Source: a virus
Virus record (IMG/VR): IMGVR_UViG_3300006735_000097
Span: 1 to 34,834 of that record
Length of the DNA: 34,834 nucleotides
Strand: one strand, 5' to 3'
The first letter of the stretch is position 1. Every line of letters begins with the position of its first letter. Below, one piece after another: positions 1 through 9,492 of the stretch. A model generated the notes under the pieces. It was not told the DNA's origin, searched no databases, and saw nothing but the letters and a program-made list of their open reading frames with translations. The position numbers were made by a program, and so were the translations under genes.

Positions 1-107
1 CCACCACTTGTTAAATTAAATGTTGTTGTTGATCCATTAAATGATGAAGCTATGTCATCTAGGATTGTATATTGTCCATCTGTAGGAGCTGTTCCTATGT
101 ATGCCAT
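1..107 (-). CDS. Tail-fibre-type protein, N-terminal fragment (runs off window)
   Basis: The minus strand opens with an ATG at 107 that overlaps the stop of the upstream gene (TAATG) and stays open to the left edge. The 35 visible residues begin MAYIGTAPTDG and continue with a Ser/Thr-rich stretch. The same MxYIGxAP opening occurs in the 371-aa fibre protein two genes upstream, and short fibre or virion-surface proteins of marine phages often start this way. It therefore probably encodes another surface fibre subunit. The body of the protein lies outside the window, so fold and receptor-binding role cannot be judged. Confidence is good that it is a gene and moderate on the role. Confidence 0.6.
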   Translation of the reverse strand, partial: MAYIGTAPTDGQYTILDDIASSFNGSTTTFNLTSG

Positions 108-310
108 TACTCACCACCCCCATTATCTGTAATTGTGTTTCCTTCTGCTACCCACTTATTAACTTCATTCATGTAATAATTATCTCCTAAAGGATTAACA
201 GAACTAATTTTACCATTGTTCCACTCAACCCTATAATAACCTTTTATCAAAGTATTATCTGTTAAAGAGGTAGGTACATATTCTTGTTTAACACTTACAA
301 TTTCAGCCAT
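107..310 (-). CDS. Small conserved-looking protein in the fibre cluster
   Basis: A 67-aa protein I do not recognise. It has a good ribosome binding site (GGAG seven bases before the ATG) and sits between two fibre-type genes, with its stop overlapping the next start. The sequence is mixed polar, with a YYRVEWNNGK strand-like segment and a tail ending in NGGGE. There is no signal peptide, membrane segment or cysteine pair. Its position suggests a small virion-surface or fibre-assembly protein, but that is inference from neighbours only. Confidence 0.7.
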   Translation of the reverse strand: MAEIVSVKQEYVPTSLTDNTLIKGYYRVEWNNGKISSVNPLGDNYYMNEVNKWVAEGNTITDNGGGE

Positions 311-321
311 TGTTGTACTCC

Positions 322-1437
322 TTATAATTCATTATCAAACTCCAATTTACCTGTTGTGCCAAAACCAGCATAACCTTCTGAAATACCTGAAAAAAGAGCA
401 TTAGTTACAAAATAAATTTTTGTTCCACTACCTGATGGTTTTGTTGTTCCATCTACATCATTAGTGTTATTCCTTCTAGTAAAAGTAGGCACAGTTGTAG
501 TAGAGCTATAACCTCCACCTATTAACTGTGATGTTCCAGCAGAAGCAGTAATAGTTACATTGTCAGGTGATCTAAATGGCACAGGTGCTGTAAATTTTAT
601 TGAATCTGGAGTACTACCAGCACTACTACAAAAACATGGGTAAAATTCTGTAGCACTACTTACTGTATCTGAACAAAAATAATATCTTTGACACCTTTGT
701 AAATTCACATCAAAAGGTATGAACTCAAAATCACTAGCAGTTGTACCTTGTTCTAATTGTACTGAATCAAATTCCCAATTTGCACTTGATATTAATGTTG
801 GGTGAAAACTAAATTCTAAATAATTAGAAGTTCCAATAGTCTTTGATGACATATCACTTGTTGTAAAAGTAATACTAAATCTTTGTCTTGATGTAGTAAT
901 TGTTTTATTTTGACTACCTGAAGTTACTACATTAACTGTAGTGCTTCCTCCACTACCATAATTTTCATAAACACGAGTATCTAAAGTAACACTTGTTGAT
1001 GCTTTAGCATAAAAACTTAAAACAAAACTATCATTGTTAAATTGTGTTACATCTTCTACACGATACCTCATAGCTATTTCTTGTGAAGAAGCATTAGAAT
1101 TAGTAACTTTTAATGATTTGTAAGTTTTGTTATCTACTTGAGCTATATCAGCATTACCTACAGCACGATAACTCATATTCCATCTATCTATAGTGTATGT
1201 TCCACTAGCTACATTTGTAAAAGAAGTTCCTCTTTGTGCTACAGATAAATCGCCATTAATAATTCGATTTCTAAATGGAATATCATTAAAAGCAGTTTTT
1301 GCAGTTGTGATTGAGTTGTCTGCAACTTTAGCTGTACTGATAGCTGTATCTGCTATCTTAGCTGTAGATATAGATCCATCTGCTATATCTGCACCAGTAA
1401 GTATAGATCCTGTAGGTGCTTGTCCAATATATCCCAT
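322..1437 (-). CDS. Tail fibre / receptor-binding protein with carbohydrate-binding-like domain
   Basis: A 371-aa protein. The N-terminal 50 residues (MGYIGQAPTG, then repeated DGSISTAKIADTAIST-like units) form an Ala/Ser/Thr-rich fibre stalk. From about residue 55 the sequence NRIINGDLSVAQRG starts a beta-rich domain; this opening is typical of carbohydrate-binding or lectin-like phage fibre tips. A beta-sandwich pattern continues to about residue 240, with FEFIPFDVNLQRCQRYY near the join to the C-terminal domain. The RBS is AGGAG just before the ATG. Expected role is binding host surface glycans at the virion exterior. The domain name rests on recognition of the motif, not on a search. Confidence 0.75.
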   Translation of the reverse strand: MGYIGQAPTGSILTGADIADGSISTAKIADTAISTAKVADNSITTAKTAFNDIPFRNRIINGDLSVAQRGTSFTNVASGTYTIDRWNMSYRAVGNADIAQVDNKTYKSLKVTNSNASSQEIAMRYRVEDVTQFNNDSFVLSFYAKASTSVTLDTRVYENYGSGGSTTVNVVTSGSQNKTITTSRQRFSITFTTSDMSSKTIGTSNYLEFSFHPTLISSANWEFDSVQLEQGTTASDFEFIPFDVNLQRCQRYYFCSDTVSSATEFYPCFCSSAGSTPDSIKFTAPVPFRSPDNVTITASAGTSQLIGGGYSSTTTVPTFTRRNNTNDVDGTTKPSGSGTKIYFVTNALFSGISEGYAGFGTTGKLEFDNEL

Positions 1438-1445
1438 TCTATCTC

Positions 1446-1775
1446 CTATGTGCTAATTGTGTCTATGTAAGAAACAACTGAATCTAAACTGTTAGCTGCT
1501 GTTGAAATTGCTGCAATTTTGTCACCTGAAGCTAACACAACTTTTGCTCCTCCGTCAATTAACTCAAGTGAGCCACCGACAGGAATAGGTGCTGCTTTAA
1601 CTAAGTAATAGTTTGTTGATGATCTAACAATATAAACATCTACACTAATTGCTGCTGTATGAACATTGGCTAATCTTATACCAATAACAGTATCGTAACT
1701 GTCAACTGCGTTAAGAATATCAACTCCTGATGTACCTGTGTTTCTGACTATTTGATTTCTAAAATTTTGTGCCAT
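1446..1775 (-). CDS. Small virion-surface protein, hypothetical
   Basis: A 109-aa protein starting MAQNFRNQIVRNTGTSG, with alternating hydrophobic/polar residues suggesting a single beta-sandwich. Proteins with this opening and length are common beside fibre genes in marine cyanophages and pelagiphages and are usually called structural. It lies between two fibre genes on the same strand with a good RBS (AGGAAAGG). It has no catalytic motif. A fibre-attachment or decoration role is inferred from context. Confidence 0.65.
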   Translation of the reverse strand: MAQNFRNQIVRNTGTSGVDILNAVDSYDTVIGIRLANVHTAAISVDVYIVRSSTNYYLVKAAPIPVGGSLELIDGGAKVVLASGDKIAAISTAANSLDSVVSYIDTIST

Positions 1776-1787
1776 TATTTACCTTTC

Positions 1788-3830
1788 CTATAATGCAACT
1801 GCCATAGCGATACTAAAACCTGCTGTTGCTTTTGCGTCTAATTGATCTTGAATTGAACTCGATACACCATTCAAGTAACCATATTCTGTATCTGATATAT
1901 TAGTGTTTGCACCAATCTTAGTGGCACTAATTCTGTTTACATCTAATGTAATATTTCCTGCTGAAGTAACAGGCGAACCCGATATACTAAACTCTGAACC
2001 TGATTGTGCTAGTCCTATAGAAGTAACTGTTCCTGAATTTGAAGGAGTTACAACTGTGTAAGTTATATTTGTAGAACCAACTGAACCTGTGCTATCTGTA
2101 GTACATAGGAATATTTTATTATCATTTGTTGATCCTTGATTAACTACAATCATACCACCTGATAATTCTGCTATTGTATCATGTTCAGGATCTCTTGATG
2201 CCGCTCCACTTGAAACAGCTATGTATAAACCATTCTCTGTAGCTGTAGATTGATCTTTTAGAAGTACACGATCTCCTGCCACCAAAGTTACACCATCTAT
2301 TGAATCTCCTGCTTCTAAACCATTTGAAATATTTACATTGGCAGTTGAAGCACATTCAGCAATAGTTCTTGTTCTAAGTCCTGCTACTGCTTGATCTACA
2401 TAATCTTTGTTTGCAACATCTGAATTACCACTTGGAGTTGACATTCCTGTAATAGATCCACCAGTTATAGAAACATTGTTAGACGCTTGAGTAGCAATAG
2501 TTCCTAATCCAAGATTTGATCTTGCTGTAGAAGCTGAAGCTAAATCGGATAAATCATTAGAAGCAGTTAATTTACCACTTAATTGAGTTTGAGCATTTGA
2601 AGATAAAGTATTGATGTATTGAAATTCTGTTGAAGTAACTGATCCATCTGCAATCTTAGTAGCATCTATTCCTGAAGCTAATTGTGAATTTGCAATCGTA
2701 CCATTTAAAGCACTTGTTGGATAAGAAGTTGCATCTGATAAGTTAAAAGCTGGGGTACTATCTGTTTGACCTAAGTCTAAGGACACACCACCATACGAAA
2801 CACTATCATTAGCCAGTTCTACATTAGCAACTCCACCATCTTTAATAGTGACAGCACCACTCGATACTGCAAAGTTATCAGAACTAAATGAAGCTATACC
2901 TTTGTTTGATGTTGTAGCATCTTCACCACTAATAGTTAGTGTTTGGCTAGAGGCAGAAGTATCAATACCTTCGCCTGAAGCAATCGTAAATGTTTGTGAG
3001 TCTAAATCTACTGAACCTGTACCACTATCACCAGCAAAGTCTAAATCTTCTGCTGTTAATTGGGCAGTTACATAAGCCTTGATTGATTGTTGAGAAGCAA
3101 CAGCAGTAGCACTGTCTGATGACATATCATCTTCATCTTTAAAAGCAGTACCACTAATTCCTGTATTAAGGACGGGACTTGTTAAAGTTTTATTAGTTAA
3201 ATTTTCTGAACCAGCTAGTGTTGCAAAACTACCATCTGATAAAGCAGTATTAAACTGTGCTGTTGTACCTGTAACTGTGTTGCTACCTAAAGCTATAGAT
3301 TTATTGGATAGGGTGATTGTACCTGAAGTAACAAATGCTTTAACTGATTGTTGAGAAGGAGGGAGGATAGCACTATCAGTACCCATAGCATCTTCATCAA
3401 TAACAGGGATAGCATAACCAGTATAATTTGAACCTACATAAACATCTACAGTAGAGTCTCCTGAATTAATTGAGCCACTATCTAATGTAAATGTTAAAGT
3501 TGTATTAGGTGAAGAATAGCTTGAAGTTGCAATCTTTCCATAAATAGTTCCTGTGTTAGATCCAACTATTTTAACTCTACGACCTACATGGTGTGTTGTT
3601 GTAATATCTGAAGCAACTGTAATTGAAGTTGTACTTGCTCTTGTAAAGGTAGTTGTGCCATCACCATCACCTAGTAAAAACCATTCTTTATCGTTCCATA
3701 CTGATCTTGTGTCTGATAAAATTGACCTCTGTGCATTATTAACATCAGATGGACTCATGCCCTCTGAAATATTGATTCCATTAACTGATGTGTTGCTGTT
3801 TGCTGTTGTGCTGTAACTTGATACTGTCAT
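1788..3830 (-). CDS. Large tail fibre protein
   Basis: A 680-aa protein rich in Ser, Thr, Asn, Gly and Ala, with almost no cysteine. Residues 1-60 (MTVSSYSTT, then DVNNAQRSILSDTRSVWND) resemble the virion-attachment head of phage fibres. The middle holds repeated units such as DDMSSDSATAVASQQSIKAYV and DEDAMGTDSAILPPSQQSVKAFV, and a VANKDYVDQAVAG unit near residue 470, all typical of trimeric fibre shafts. RBS is AGGAG. It probably forms the main adhesion fibre. The repeats at about residues 148-170 and 230-255 look like internal duplication. Confidence 0.8.
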   Translation of the reverse strand: MTVSSYSTTANSNTSVNGINISEGMSPSDVNNAQRSILSDTRSVWNDKEWFLLGDGDGTTTFTRASTTSITVASDITTTHHVGRRVKIVGSNTGTIYGKIATSSYSSPNTTLTFTLDSGSINSGDSTVDVYVGSNYTGYAIPVIDEDAMGTDSAILPPSQQSVKAFVTSGTITLSNKSIALGSNTVTGTTAQFNTALSDGSFATLAGSENLTNKTLTSPVLNTGISGTAFKDEDDMSSDSATAVASQQSIKAYVTAQLTAEDLDFAGDSGTGSVDLDSQTFTIASGEGIDTSASSQTLTISGEDATTSNKGIASFSSDNFAVSSGAVTIKDGGVANVELANDSVSYGGVSLDLGQTDSTPAFNLSDATSYPTSALNGTIANSQLASGIDATKIADGSVTSTEFQYINTLSSNAQTQLSGKLTASNDLSDLASASTARSNLGLGTIATQASNNVSITGGSITGMSTPSGNSDVANKDYVDQAVAGLRTRTIAECASTANVNISNGLEAGDSIDGVTLVAGDRVLLKDQSTATENGLYIAVSSGAASRDPEHDTIAELSGGMIVVNQGSTNDNKIFLCTTDSTGSVGSTNITYTVVTPSNSGTVTSIGLAQSGSEFSISGSPVTSAGNITLDVNRISATKIGANTNISDTEYGYLNGVSSSIQDQLDAKATAGFSIAMAVAL

Positions 3831-3839
3831 TTCTTACTC

Positions 3840-6800
3840 CTAATTTTTTTGAATACTCTGTTCAAAATTTTGGTAATCTCCTAAAGGAACATTTATTATA
3901 TTTTCATAAATATTTTGTATTTTTTCTATTGGGAAAGTGTTACCTGATTCGTAAATACGATTTAAAGTTTCTTTAGATGGAAAATAAGGTAAATATCTTC
4001 CTTGTAAATACATTTTAACATCATCTTTACTTATGTTATTTTCTATTAAAATTTCTGCTACTGTGTTTTCGTCTAAACCTAACTCATAAGCACTTTGAAC
4101 TAAGTTGTTCATGTCTGTCCAATTTTTATATCTTGCCTTTTCTGCTGTAATATATGCGTTTATATAATCTTGTTCTGTAACTACATTTTGATTGTTTGCT
4201 ATTTTACGAAATATCTTTTCGGCATTGTTTACATTTTGGTTATGTTCAGGAATCTTAAAATTAAATGCTTCTTTAACATTTATTTCAGAAACTCTTAGAC
4301 CTCCAAAGTTAGCTAATAATTCTATCTTTGGATCGTATTCTTTACCATAAGGTTCAACAATACCATTAAATGATTTGTATAATTTTTCTAGTTGGTCATA
4401 ACCAGCTGGAACAAAAGCATCAAGCACATGAAGGAACATAGCATTGACTTGATCTCCAACAGGTAGTTCAGGATTATAAACTTGTCTGCCATTAGATTGT
4501 TTGTTTCTTAATATGTCATTAATTTTAGATGCTAAAATAGATTCATCTAAAAAATATCCACCTAATGTTGTTATACTCGCAATACTTGATTGAATAATTA
4601 CTTCATCTAAGGTTTTATTATCTCTTTTACCATTATACCATTCATTAACTGCTGATCTTATTGGTCTGTGTAAGATGTCATACGGAAAAGTATAACTGGT
4701 ATCAACATATTGTATATTTTCAGGATCATCATTTAACACAGTAATATTAGAGTCTTGACTCCATGAAGGAACAAATGCTTTGATTGCCTTTATTGTATCT
4801 TCTGTATAACCCCTTGCTGTGTTGTAGGCTTCATTTGCAACTTTTAAACCAAAACCACCTATGATTACATTACCAGCTAATCTTTTTGCACCTCTTGTTT
4901 TAATAACACTATTTGCTGTGCCTAATTCTTTCATTCCTTGTTTGACAGAAAACACAGTATTTCTTAATATCTCTGCTGGAAAAGATACAAAGTTACCAAT
5001 AGGCAATCTTCTTAAATATTTTATTGCTGGTGGAACTTTATCATAAGTAGGCATAGTGTTAGTAGTAATCTCACTAGCTTGTTTTTTTAATTGTTTTAAT
5101 TTAACAGGATTAATCACCATGTCAGGATAAGCTCTTTTAAGAGTTGCTAGTTCCTTTTCATAAACAATAATCTTAAAAAGATCATCAACACCCATGTAAA
5201 CATTTTGTAAAAAATCTAAGGGTTTTTTGGCATTTTTAAAAACTATATTGTTGGTTATCTTATCAACAAATCCTGACATTGAATTTGCCATCTCAACATC
5301 TTTAAAAATACCTTTAAGTTCATTTATTTTAACACTTGTACGAACAACACCTAAATCTAAATATTCTTGATATTTTAAATTTAATATTTCATCTGACATT
5401 TTACCTATATCATTAGCTACAGTTTTAAATGCAGACCAACCTGTTCTACTAAAAGGATTGACACCATTAAACCAAGCCATCAATATTCCACCTTGTAAGT
5501 TTCTTAATTGTGTTACATGGTTTAGAACTGTTTTAGAATATTGACTGACACCTTTACCAAATAAAAATACTTTGTAAAGAAACAGCAAATTGTGCAACGA
5601 AGTCTCGTCTATAGATTTTAAAAGTTTAGCTATTTCAGGACTTGTGTGATAACCTTTTAGTGGATTGTATTTATTACCTTCAATCTCAGTAGCAAACCTA
5701 TTTGTTGGTTTTTTATAAATATACTTGTTAAAACCATTTTCCTTAATTCTATTTAGGTACTTATCAGTTTCAACCCATTTAGTTAGATCATCAATAGTAT
5801 TGATTAAATTCTCTAAGGGATTTTTTACTTCTCCTAATAGAGCTTTGATCTCAGGAGCTATGTCTTTTTTCTTTAAGAACAAAGATTGTGATTGCTTTGG
5901 TAAAGATTCTACAGTGGAAGCAAAGTTTGTATTATCACCTTTGTCTAATATTTTGTTAATAACGCCATTAACTTCAGCGTTAGTCAGTGAAGGATCTTGT
6001 TTTTGTATGTAATCAAAAGCGTTTTGTCTAATTTGTTTATTAGGATTAAAACCACCTCTGTATAATTTATAACTTTGTCTAACATAAGAACCAACATTTT
6101 TCTCAATAATCTCTTTTATATTTTTTCCTAAACTTTTGCTTTCTATTAATTGTTTACTTAAATCATCAATTAAAGTTCTGGCTTTTGCAACTGGTTGTCT
6201 AAGAGATTCATCTAAAGTATTTATTGATTTCTTGCCTATTAATACTTCTTGTATGTCATCAAATATTTTTGTTTTAAATTCTTTTTTATTTTTAAACTTT
6301 ACATTAAACTTATTAGGATCAAACTTTTTAGCTATCTTATTAACTTGTCTCTCAATTTGTTTTGCAGTTGATACAGCTCTATGATTGTTGCCTCTAATCT
6401 TACCTTGATATAATTCATACAGTTTCTGCATTTGAGGAGTTTTTCTTCCTCTTGTTCTAAAAGGTGCAAGTATAAATCTATCTACGTTTCTAAGAATACT
6501 GCTTTCGCTAAACTGTAATAAGTTTTTAACATCATCAGGCTTTCCAAGTTTTATAGTGTTGTCTTTAAACCTTGACTTCATTACATTGTCATCAAAGTAT
6601 TTAAAGTTTACTCTTTTATCGCTAAGAACCTTATCGACATTTTGTTCTAATTTATTAATAATTGTATCTGCTTTTACAATACCTTCATCAAACTTTTTAT
6701 TTAGTTCATTTTTAATTTTGTTTTTATTAGGACTCTTTTTAAAAGTAGTATCAACGTATTGATCTATAGCTTTCTTTCCTAATGTATCGTATTGTTTGAC

Positions 6801-7640
6801 TTGATTTTTTGTATATCCCCACGATCTTGCACTAGCACCAGCAGTGGACATTTGCTGTGGTAATGTTGATTCAAACAATGCAATTAAATCTCTTTGCGTT
6901 CTAGCACCATCGGCTTTATCACCTGTAATATTTGTTACAGTATCACCTACAACACCAGCTCCACCATAAATTACTGTCTGTATTGTTCGTAGTGTACCAT
7001 CTAGTATGTCACTAGCTCCCATAACAACAGGACTACCAGCAATTTTTTTAAAAAAAGGATTTTCTATTTCTTCTACAGTTTGTTTATTAATACCTAATTC
7101 ATCACTCCAAATGTAATCCATTGTTCTGCTTGTAAGTGACCAATCAGATTTTTTATCATCAAAAGGATTAAAACTACCTTTATCATAATAACCATCTTCT
7201 ATAGGCAGATTAGGTATATATTTTTTTTTATAGTTTACATTGTCGTAACTATTATCACCTTGCATCGGCACTTCAGGAACAATCTCATTAGTTAATTGAT
7301 CTACTGGTAAACCATAGTATGCAGAAGCATCTTCTATAGAATCAAAATCAGGTATTAACCTAATATCAAAACCACCACTTGATTCAAAATCAGGGTGTTG
7401 ATTTATGTATTCAATATTAAGCTGTGAAGGTTGTTGAGTAGTTTTGTTTGTAAATTCATTGTTATCTTTTTTTACAATAGTATCTTCAAAAGATATAGTA
7501 GGTACATTATTGTTTTGAATTGTACTATTTATATTGTTTGAATTAATAGTATCTTCAAAAGATATAGTGTTGTTTTGAATTGTACTATTAACTACTTCAC
7601 TTTTGTTAATAGTATCTTCAAAAGATATTATTTCAGTCAT
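3840..7640 (-). CDS. Large internal virion / DNA-ejection protein
   Basis: A 1266-aa protein, the largest in the window, between the fibre genes and two smaller ejection-type proteins. In podoviruses this slot holds the giant internal core protein (T7 gp16-like in role) that enters the host envelope with the DNA. The body is Lys/Asn-rich, mostly helical, with several amphipathic stretches and no visible transglycosylase active site. The first 60 residues carry three copies of ISFEDTI, encoded by three 21-bp direct repeats. The start ATG overlaps the upstream stop (TAATG) with no clear Shine-Dalgarno, so translational coupling is likely. The role is inferred from size and position. Confidence 0.7.
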   Translation of the reverse strand: MTEIISFEDTINKSEVVNSTIQNNTISFEDTINSNNINSTIQNNNVPTISFEDTIVKKDNNEFTNKTTQQPSQLNIEYINQHPDFESSGGFDIRLIPDFDSIEDASAYYGLPVDQLTNEIVPEVPMQGDNSYDNVNYKKKYIPNLPIEDGYYDKGSFNPFDDKKSDWSLTSRTMDYIWSDELGINKQTVEEIENPFFKKIAGSPVVMGASDILDGTLRTIQTVIYGGAGVVGDTVTNITGDKADGARTQRDLIALFESTLPQQMSTAGASARSWGYTKNQVKQYDTLGKKAIDQYVDTTFKKSPNKNKIKNELNKKFDEGIVKADTIINKLEQNVDKVLSDKRVNFKYFDDNVMKSRFKDNTIKLGKPDDVKNLLQFSESSILRNVDRFILAPFRTRGRKTPQMQKLYELYQGKIRGNNHRAVSTAKQIERQVNKIAKKFDPNKFNVKFKNKKEFKTKIFDDIQEVLIGKKSINTLDESLRQPVAKARTLIDDLSKQLIESKSLGKNIKEIIEKNVGSYVRQSYKLYRGGFNPNKQIRQNAFDYIQKQDPSLTNAEVNGVINKILDKGDNTNFASTVESLPKQSQSLFLKKKDIAPEIKALLGEVKNPLENLINTIDDLTKWVETDKYLNRIKENGFNKYIYKKPTNRFATEIEGNKYNPLKGYHTSPEIAKLLKSIDETSLHNLLFLYKVFLFGKGVSQYSKTVLNHVTQLRNLQGGILMAWFNGVNPFSRTGWSAFKTVANDIGKMSDEILNLKYQEYLDLGVVRTSVKINELKGIFKDVEMANSMSGFVDKITNNIVFKNAKKPLDFLQNVYMGVDDLFKIIVYEKELATLKRAYPDMVINPVKLKQLKKQASEITTNTMPTYDKVPPAIKYLRRLPIGNFVSFPAEILRNTVFSVKQGMKELGTANSVIKTRGAKRLAGNVIIGGFGLKVANEAYNTARGYTEDTIKAIKAFVPSWSQDSNITVLNDDPENIQYVDTSYTFPYDILHRPIRSAVNEWYNGKRDNKTLDEVIIQSSIASITTLGGYFLDESILASKINDILRNKQSNGRQVYNPELPVGDQVNAMFLHVLDAFVPAGYDQLEKLYKSFNGIVEPYGKEYDPKIELLANFGGLRVSEINVKEAFNFKIPEHNQNVNNAEKIFRKIANNQNVVTEQDYINAYITAEKARYKNWTDMNNLVQSAYELGLDENTVAEILIENNISKDDVKMYLQGRYLPYFPSKETLNRIYESGNTFPIEKIQNIYENIINVPLGDYQNFEQSIQKN
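7476..7628. repeat. Three 21-bp direct repeats encoding ISFEDTI
   Basis: Identical 21-bp units lie at 7476-7496, 7545-7565 and 7608-7628, separated by 48 and 42 bp. A second 19-bp unit is repeated at 7511-7529 and 7571-7589, so two units alternate. They encode repeated peptide motifs (ISFEDTI and STIQNN) at the N-terminus of the large internal protein. DNA-level identity suggests recent tandem duplication. Confidence 0.9.
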
Positions 7641-8662
7641 TACTTAGGAGACTTTACTATTTCATATTTTTCACCATTCCATTGACCAACAACTTCTGTG
7701 TTATCTTTTAAAGTAATAAAATAATAATCACCTTTTTTATTATCTTTTTTATCTCCCGATGGAATTTTTGCTTTACTTACTGCCCAAGAAAATTCAGCTT
7801 CATTTCTTAATTCTTTTATATTTATATTCCCTGTTATAGATTCATTCTTTGCATCTGAAATCCAATCAGAAATATAATCATCTTTAGATTTTGATTTCGA
7901 GCTTTTATCAAACAAAATAGCTTGTTCTATATCTCCATCAAAAAGATACTTGGCTATATACTGATAGTTTCTCATATCAGTTGTTCCTTCTGTTCCTAAT
8001 ACATCTTTTAAACCTAATTCTAATTGTTCTTCGTTAATTATTTTTCTATTAAAGTCTTGTACTAATCCACCTATTGTAGAAGTAGCCTCAGGATTATCTT
8101 TTGCCCAATTAAATTTTTCTTGGTCAAGGTTAAATCTTTTTTCATCTAAATCAAATCCTTTTTCTTTTAGGTTCATTCCTTGTTGATTAATCTCAATATT
8201 GCTATCTATTTCTTCGCCTTGTTTTCCTTGTAGTGCAGTAGTTGATTCTGTTCTATTTTCTTCAAGGTCTAAACCTCTATCACTTTGGTCTAAACTTCTA
8301 TCAGTTTGATCTATTTTTCTATCGCCTTGTAATATTTGTTTATCAGTTTGATCTTGTCCTTTAAATAAATTTTGAATGTTAGCAAAGGTAGAAATTGCAT
8401 CTAACTCACTAGCGTCTCTTGCCATAGCACGATCATTTGCGTTCTGCATAGCAACACCTAATGACTGTCCAAAACTTTGAGGCATAGTAGAGTAACCTGA
8501 TTGTGCTAACAATCCTGTAGCAATATCTTGAGCCTGTGGACTATTTACAAAATTTAATAATCCAGTTTGTCTTGGTTGGTTATATTTTTGAAGCAGAGGT
8601 TGTATTCTACTTTGTAATAAACCATCTATAATTTGATTTCTTATATTCATTAATTGTGTCAT
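7640..8662 (-). CDS. Internal virion protein with heptad repeats
   Basis: A 340-aa protein in the ejection cluster. Residues about 110-140 contain seven-residue repeats of the form DR-x-(I/L)-D-(Q/L)-x (DRKIDQT, DRSLDQS, DRGLDLE). Residues about 165-190 hold a second set (GMNLKEK, GFDLDEK, RFNLDQE). Both are predicted to form coiled coils. The N-terminal part (SPQAQDIATGLLAQSGYSTM) is Gly/Gln/Ala-rich, as in phage internal proteins. It overlaps both neighbours by one base, implying coupled translation and stoichiometric assembly. Probably a DNA-ejection or core protein; no enzyme motif is visible. Confidence 0.65.
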   Translation of the reverse strand: MTQLMNIRNQIIDGLLQSRIQPLLQKYNQPRQTGLLNFVNSPQAQDIATGLLAQSGYSTMPQSFGQSLGVAMQNANDRAMARDASELDAISTFANIQNLFKGQDQTDKQILQGDRKIDQTDRSLDQSDRGLDLEENRTESTTALQGKQGEEIDSNIEINQQGMNLKEKGFDLDEKRFNLDQEKFNWAKDNPEATSTIGGLVQDFNRKIINEEQLELGLKDVLGTEGTTDMRNYQYIAKYLFDGDIEQAILFDKSSKSKSKDDYISDWISDAKNESITGNINIKELRNEAEFSWAVSKAKIPSGDKKDNKKGDYYFITLKDNTEVVGQWNGEKYEIVKSPK

Positions 8663-9492
8663 TACATGAATCCTCCTAATAATCCGCCACCGATTGCACC
8701 ATAAAGAGGATTACCAAACATTGAGTTACCTCCAATTTGACCAGCAATATTTGCTCCTGCCATAGCACCACCAAGTAATCCTGCACCTGTATTTCTAAAT
8801 ACAGGTTGTGTTTGTAATGTATTCATTGGTACATTAGCACCTAATGCACCAAGATATTGATTTAATTTAATGTATGGTTTTTGTTGTTCGTAATCAAACC
8901 TAGCCATAGCATCTTGTAATTTTGTTTGCTCAATACTTTCTCTTGCATTACCGACTTGTTGTAATCTCGATATATCGTTGTAATCCATTTCACCAAGTTG
9001 AGGAGCAAGTTGTGTTGCGTTAACCATGTTTGCTCTTTCACGATTATATTGATCGCCATAAACTTCGTTTGCTAAATTACCTAAACTTTTTGCTAATGTT
9101 TCTTGGTTAGCAGAACTTCCTAATCTTCCTGCTCTACTAAATTGTGATTGAACACCAGCAGTAACATCACCTGCCATTTGATCGTACAATGCTTTTGCAT
9201 AAGGATTAGTAGTAGGTGATAAATATTTTCCTGAAAGAATATTACCAGCTTCAGTTTGTGATTGATTCAACAATGGGTTTCCAGCAGTTGCTCTATTAGT
9301 TGCTAATGCTAAAGCGGCTTGTGTTTCAGCAGGAGTTGAAACATAAGTATTATTAGGGAAAAAATTTGGTAAAGCAGATTGATATAAGTCTTGTGCTGAA
9401 TCAATAGCCTCTGTGTAATATGGTTTTATAAACTCACTAGGTTCTGATGATGTAGTTGTTGTTACATTAGTTGGATTACTACCTTTACTCAT
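8662..9492 (-). CDS. Internal virion / ejection protein, Gly-rich membrane-active C-terminus
   Basis: A 276-aa protein resembling the small DNA-transfer proteins of P22/SU10-type podoviruses. The N-terminus is Ser/Thr-rich, the centre (about 60-210) is helical and Gln/Ala-rich, and the last 50 residues form a glycine-zipper segment (GLLGGAMAGANIAGQIGG, then GAIGGGLLGGFM). Such tails suit membrane insertion during genome injection. RBS AGGAGG lies about ten bases upstream of the downstream partner's start, and the genes overlap by one base. The role is inferred from composition and its place between neck and fibre genes. Confidence 0.65.
   Translation of the reverse strand: MSKGSNPTNVTTTTSSEPSEFIKPYYTEAIDSAQDLYQSALPNFFPNNTYVSTPAETQAALALATNRATAGNPLLNQSQTEAGNILSGKYLSPTTNPYAKALYDQMAGDVTAGVQSQFSRAGRLGSSANQETLAKSLGNLANEVYGDQYNRERANMVNATQLAPQLGEMDYNDISRLQQVGNARESIEQTKLQDAMARFDYEQQKPYIKLNQYLGALGANVPMNTLQTQPVFRNTGAGLLGGAMAGANIAGQIGGNSMFGNPLYGAIGGGLLGGFM

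Noticed and set aside
260-269. boxA-like TCTTTAACA on the minus strand
   Set aside because: It is inside a coding sequence (Thr-Ser-Leu-Thr), lacks a promoter and hairpin, and is only a partial match.
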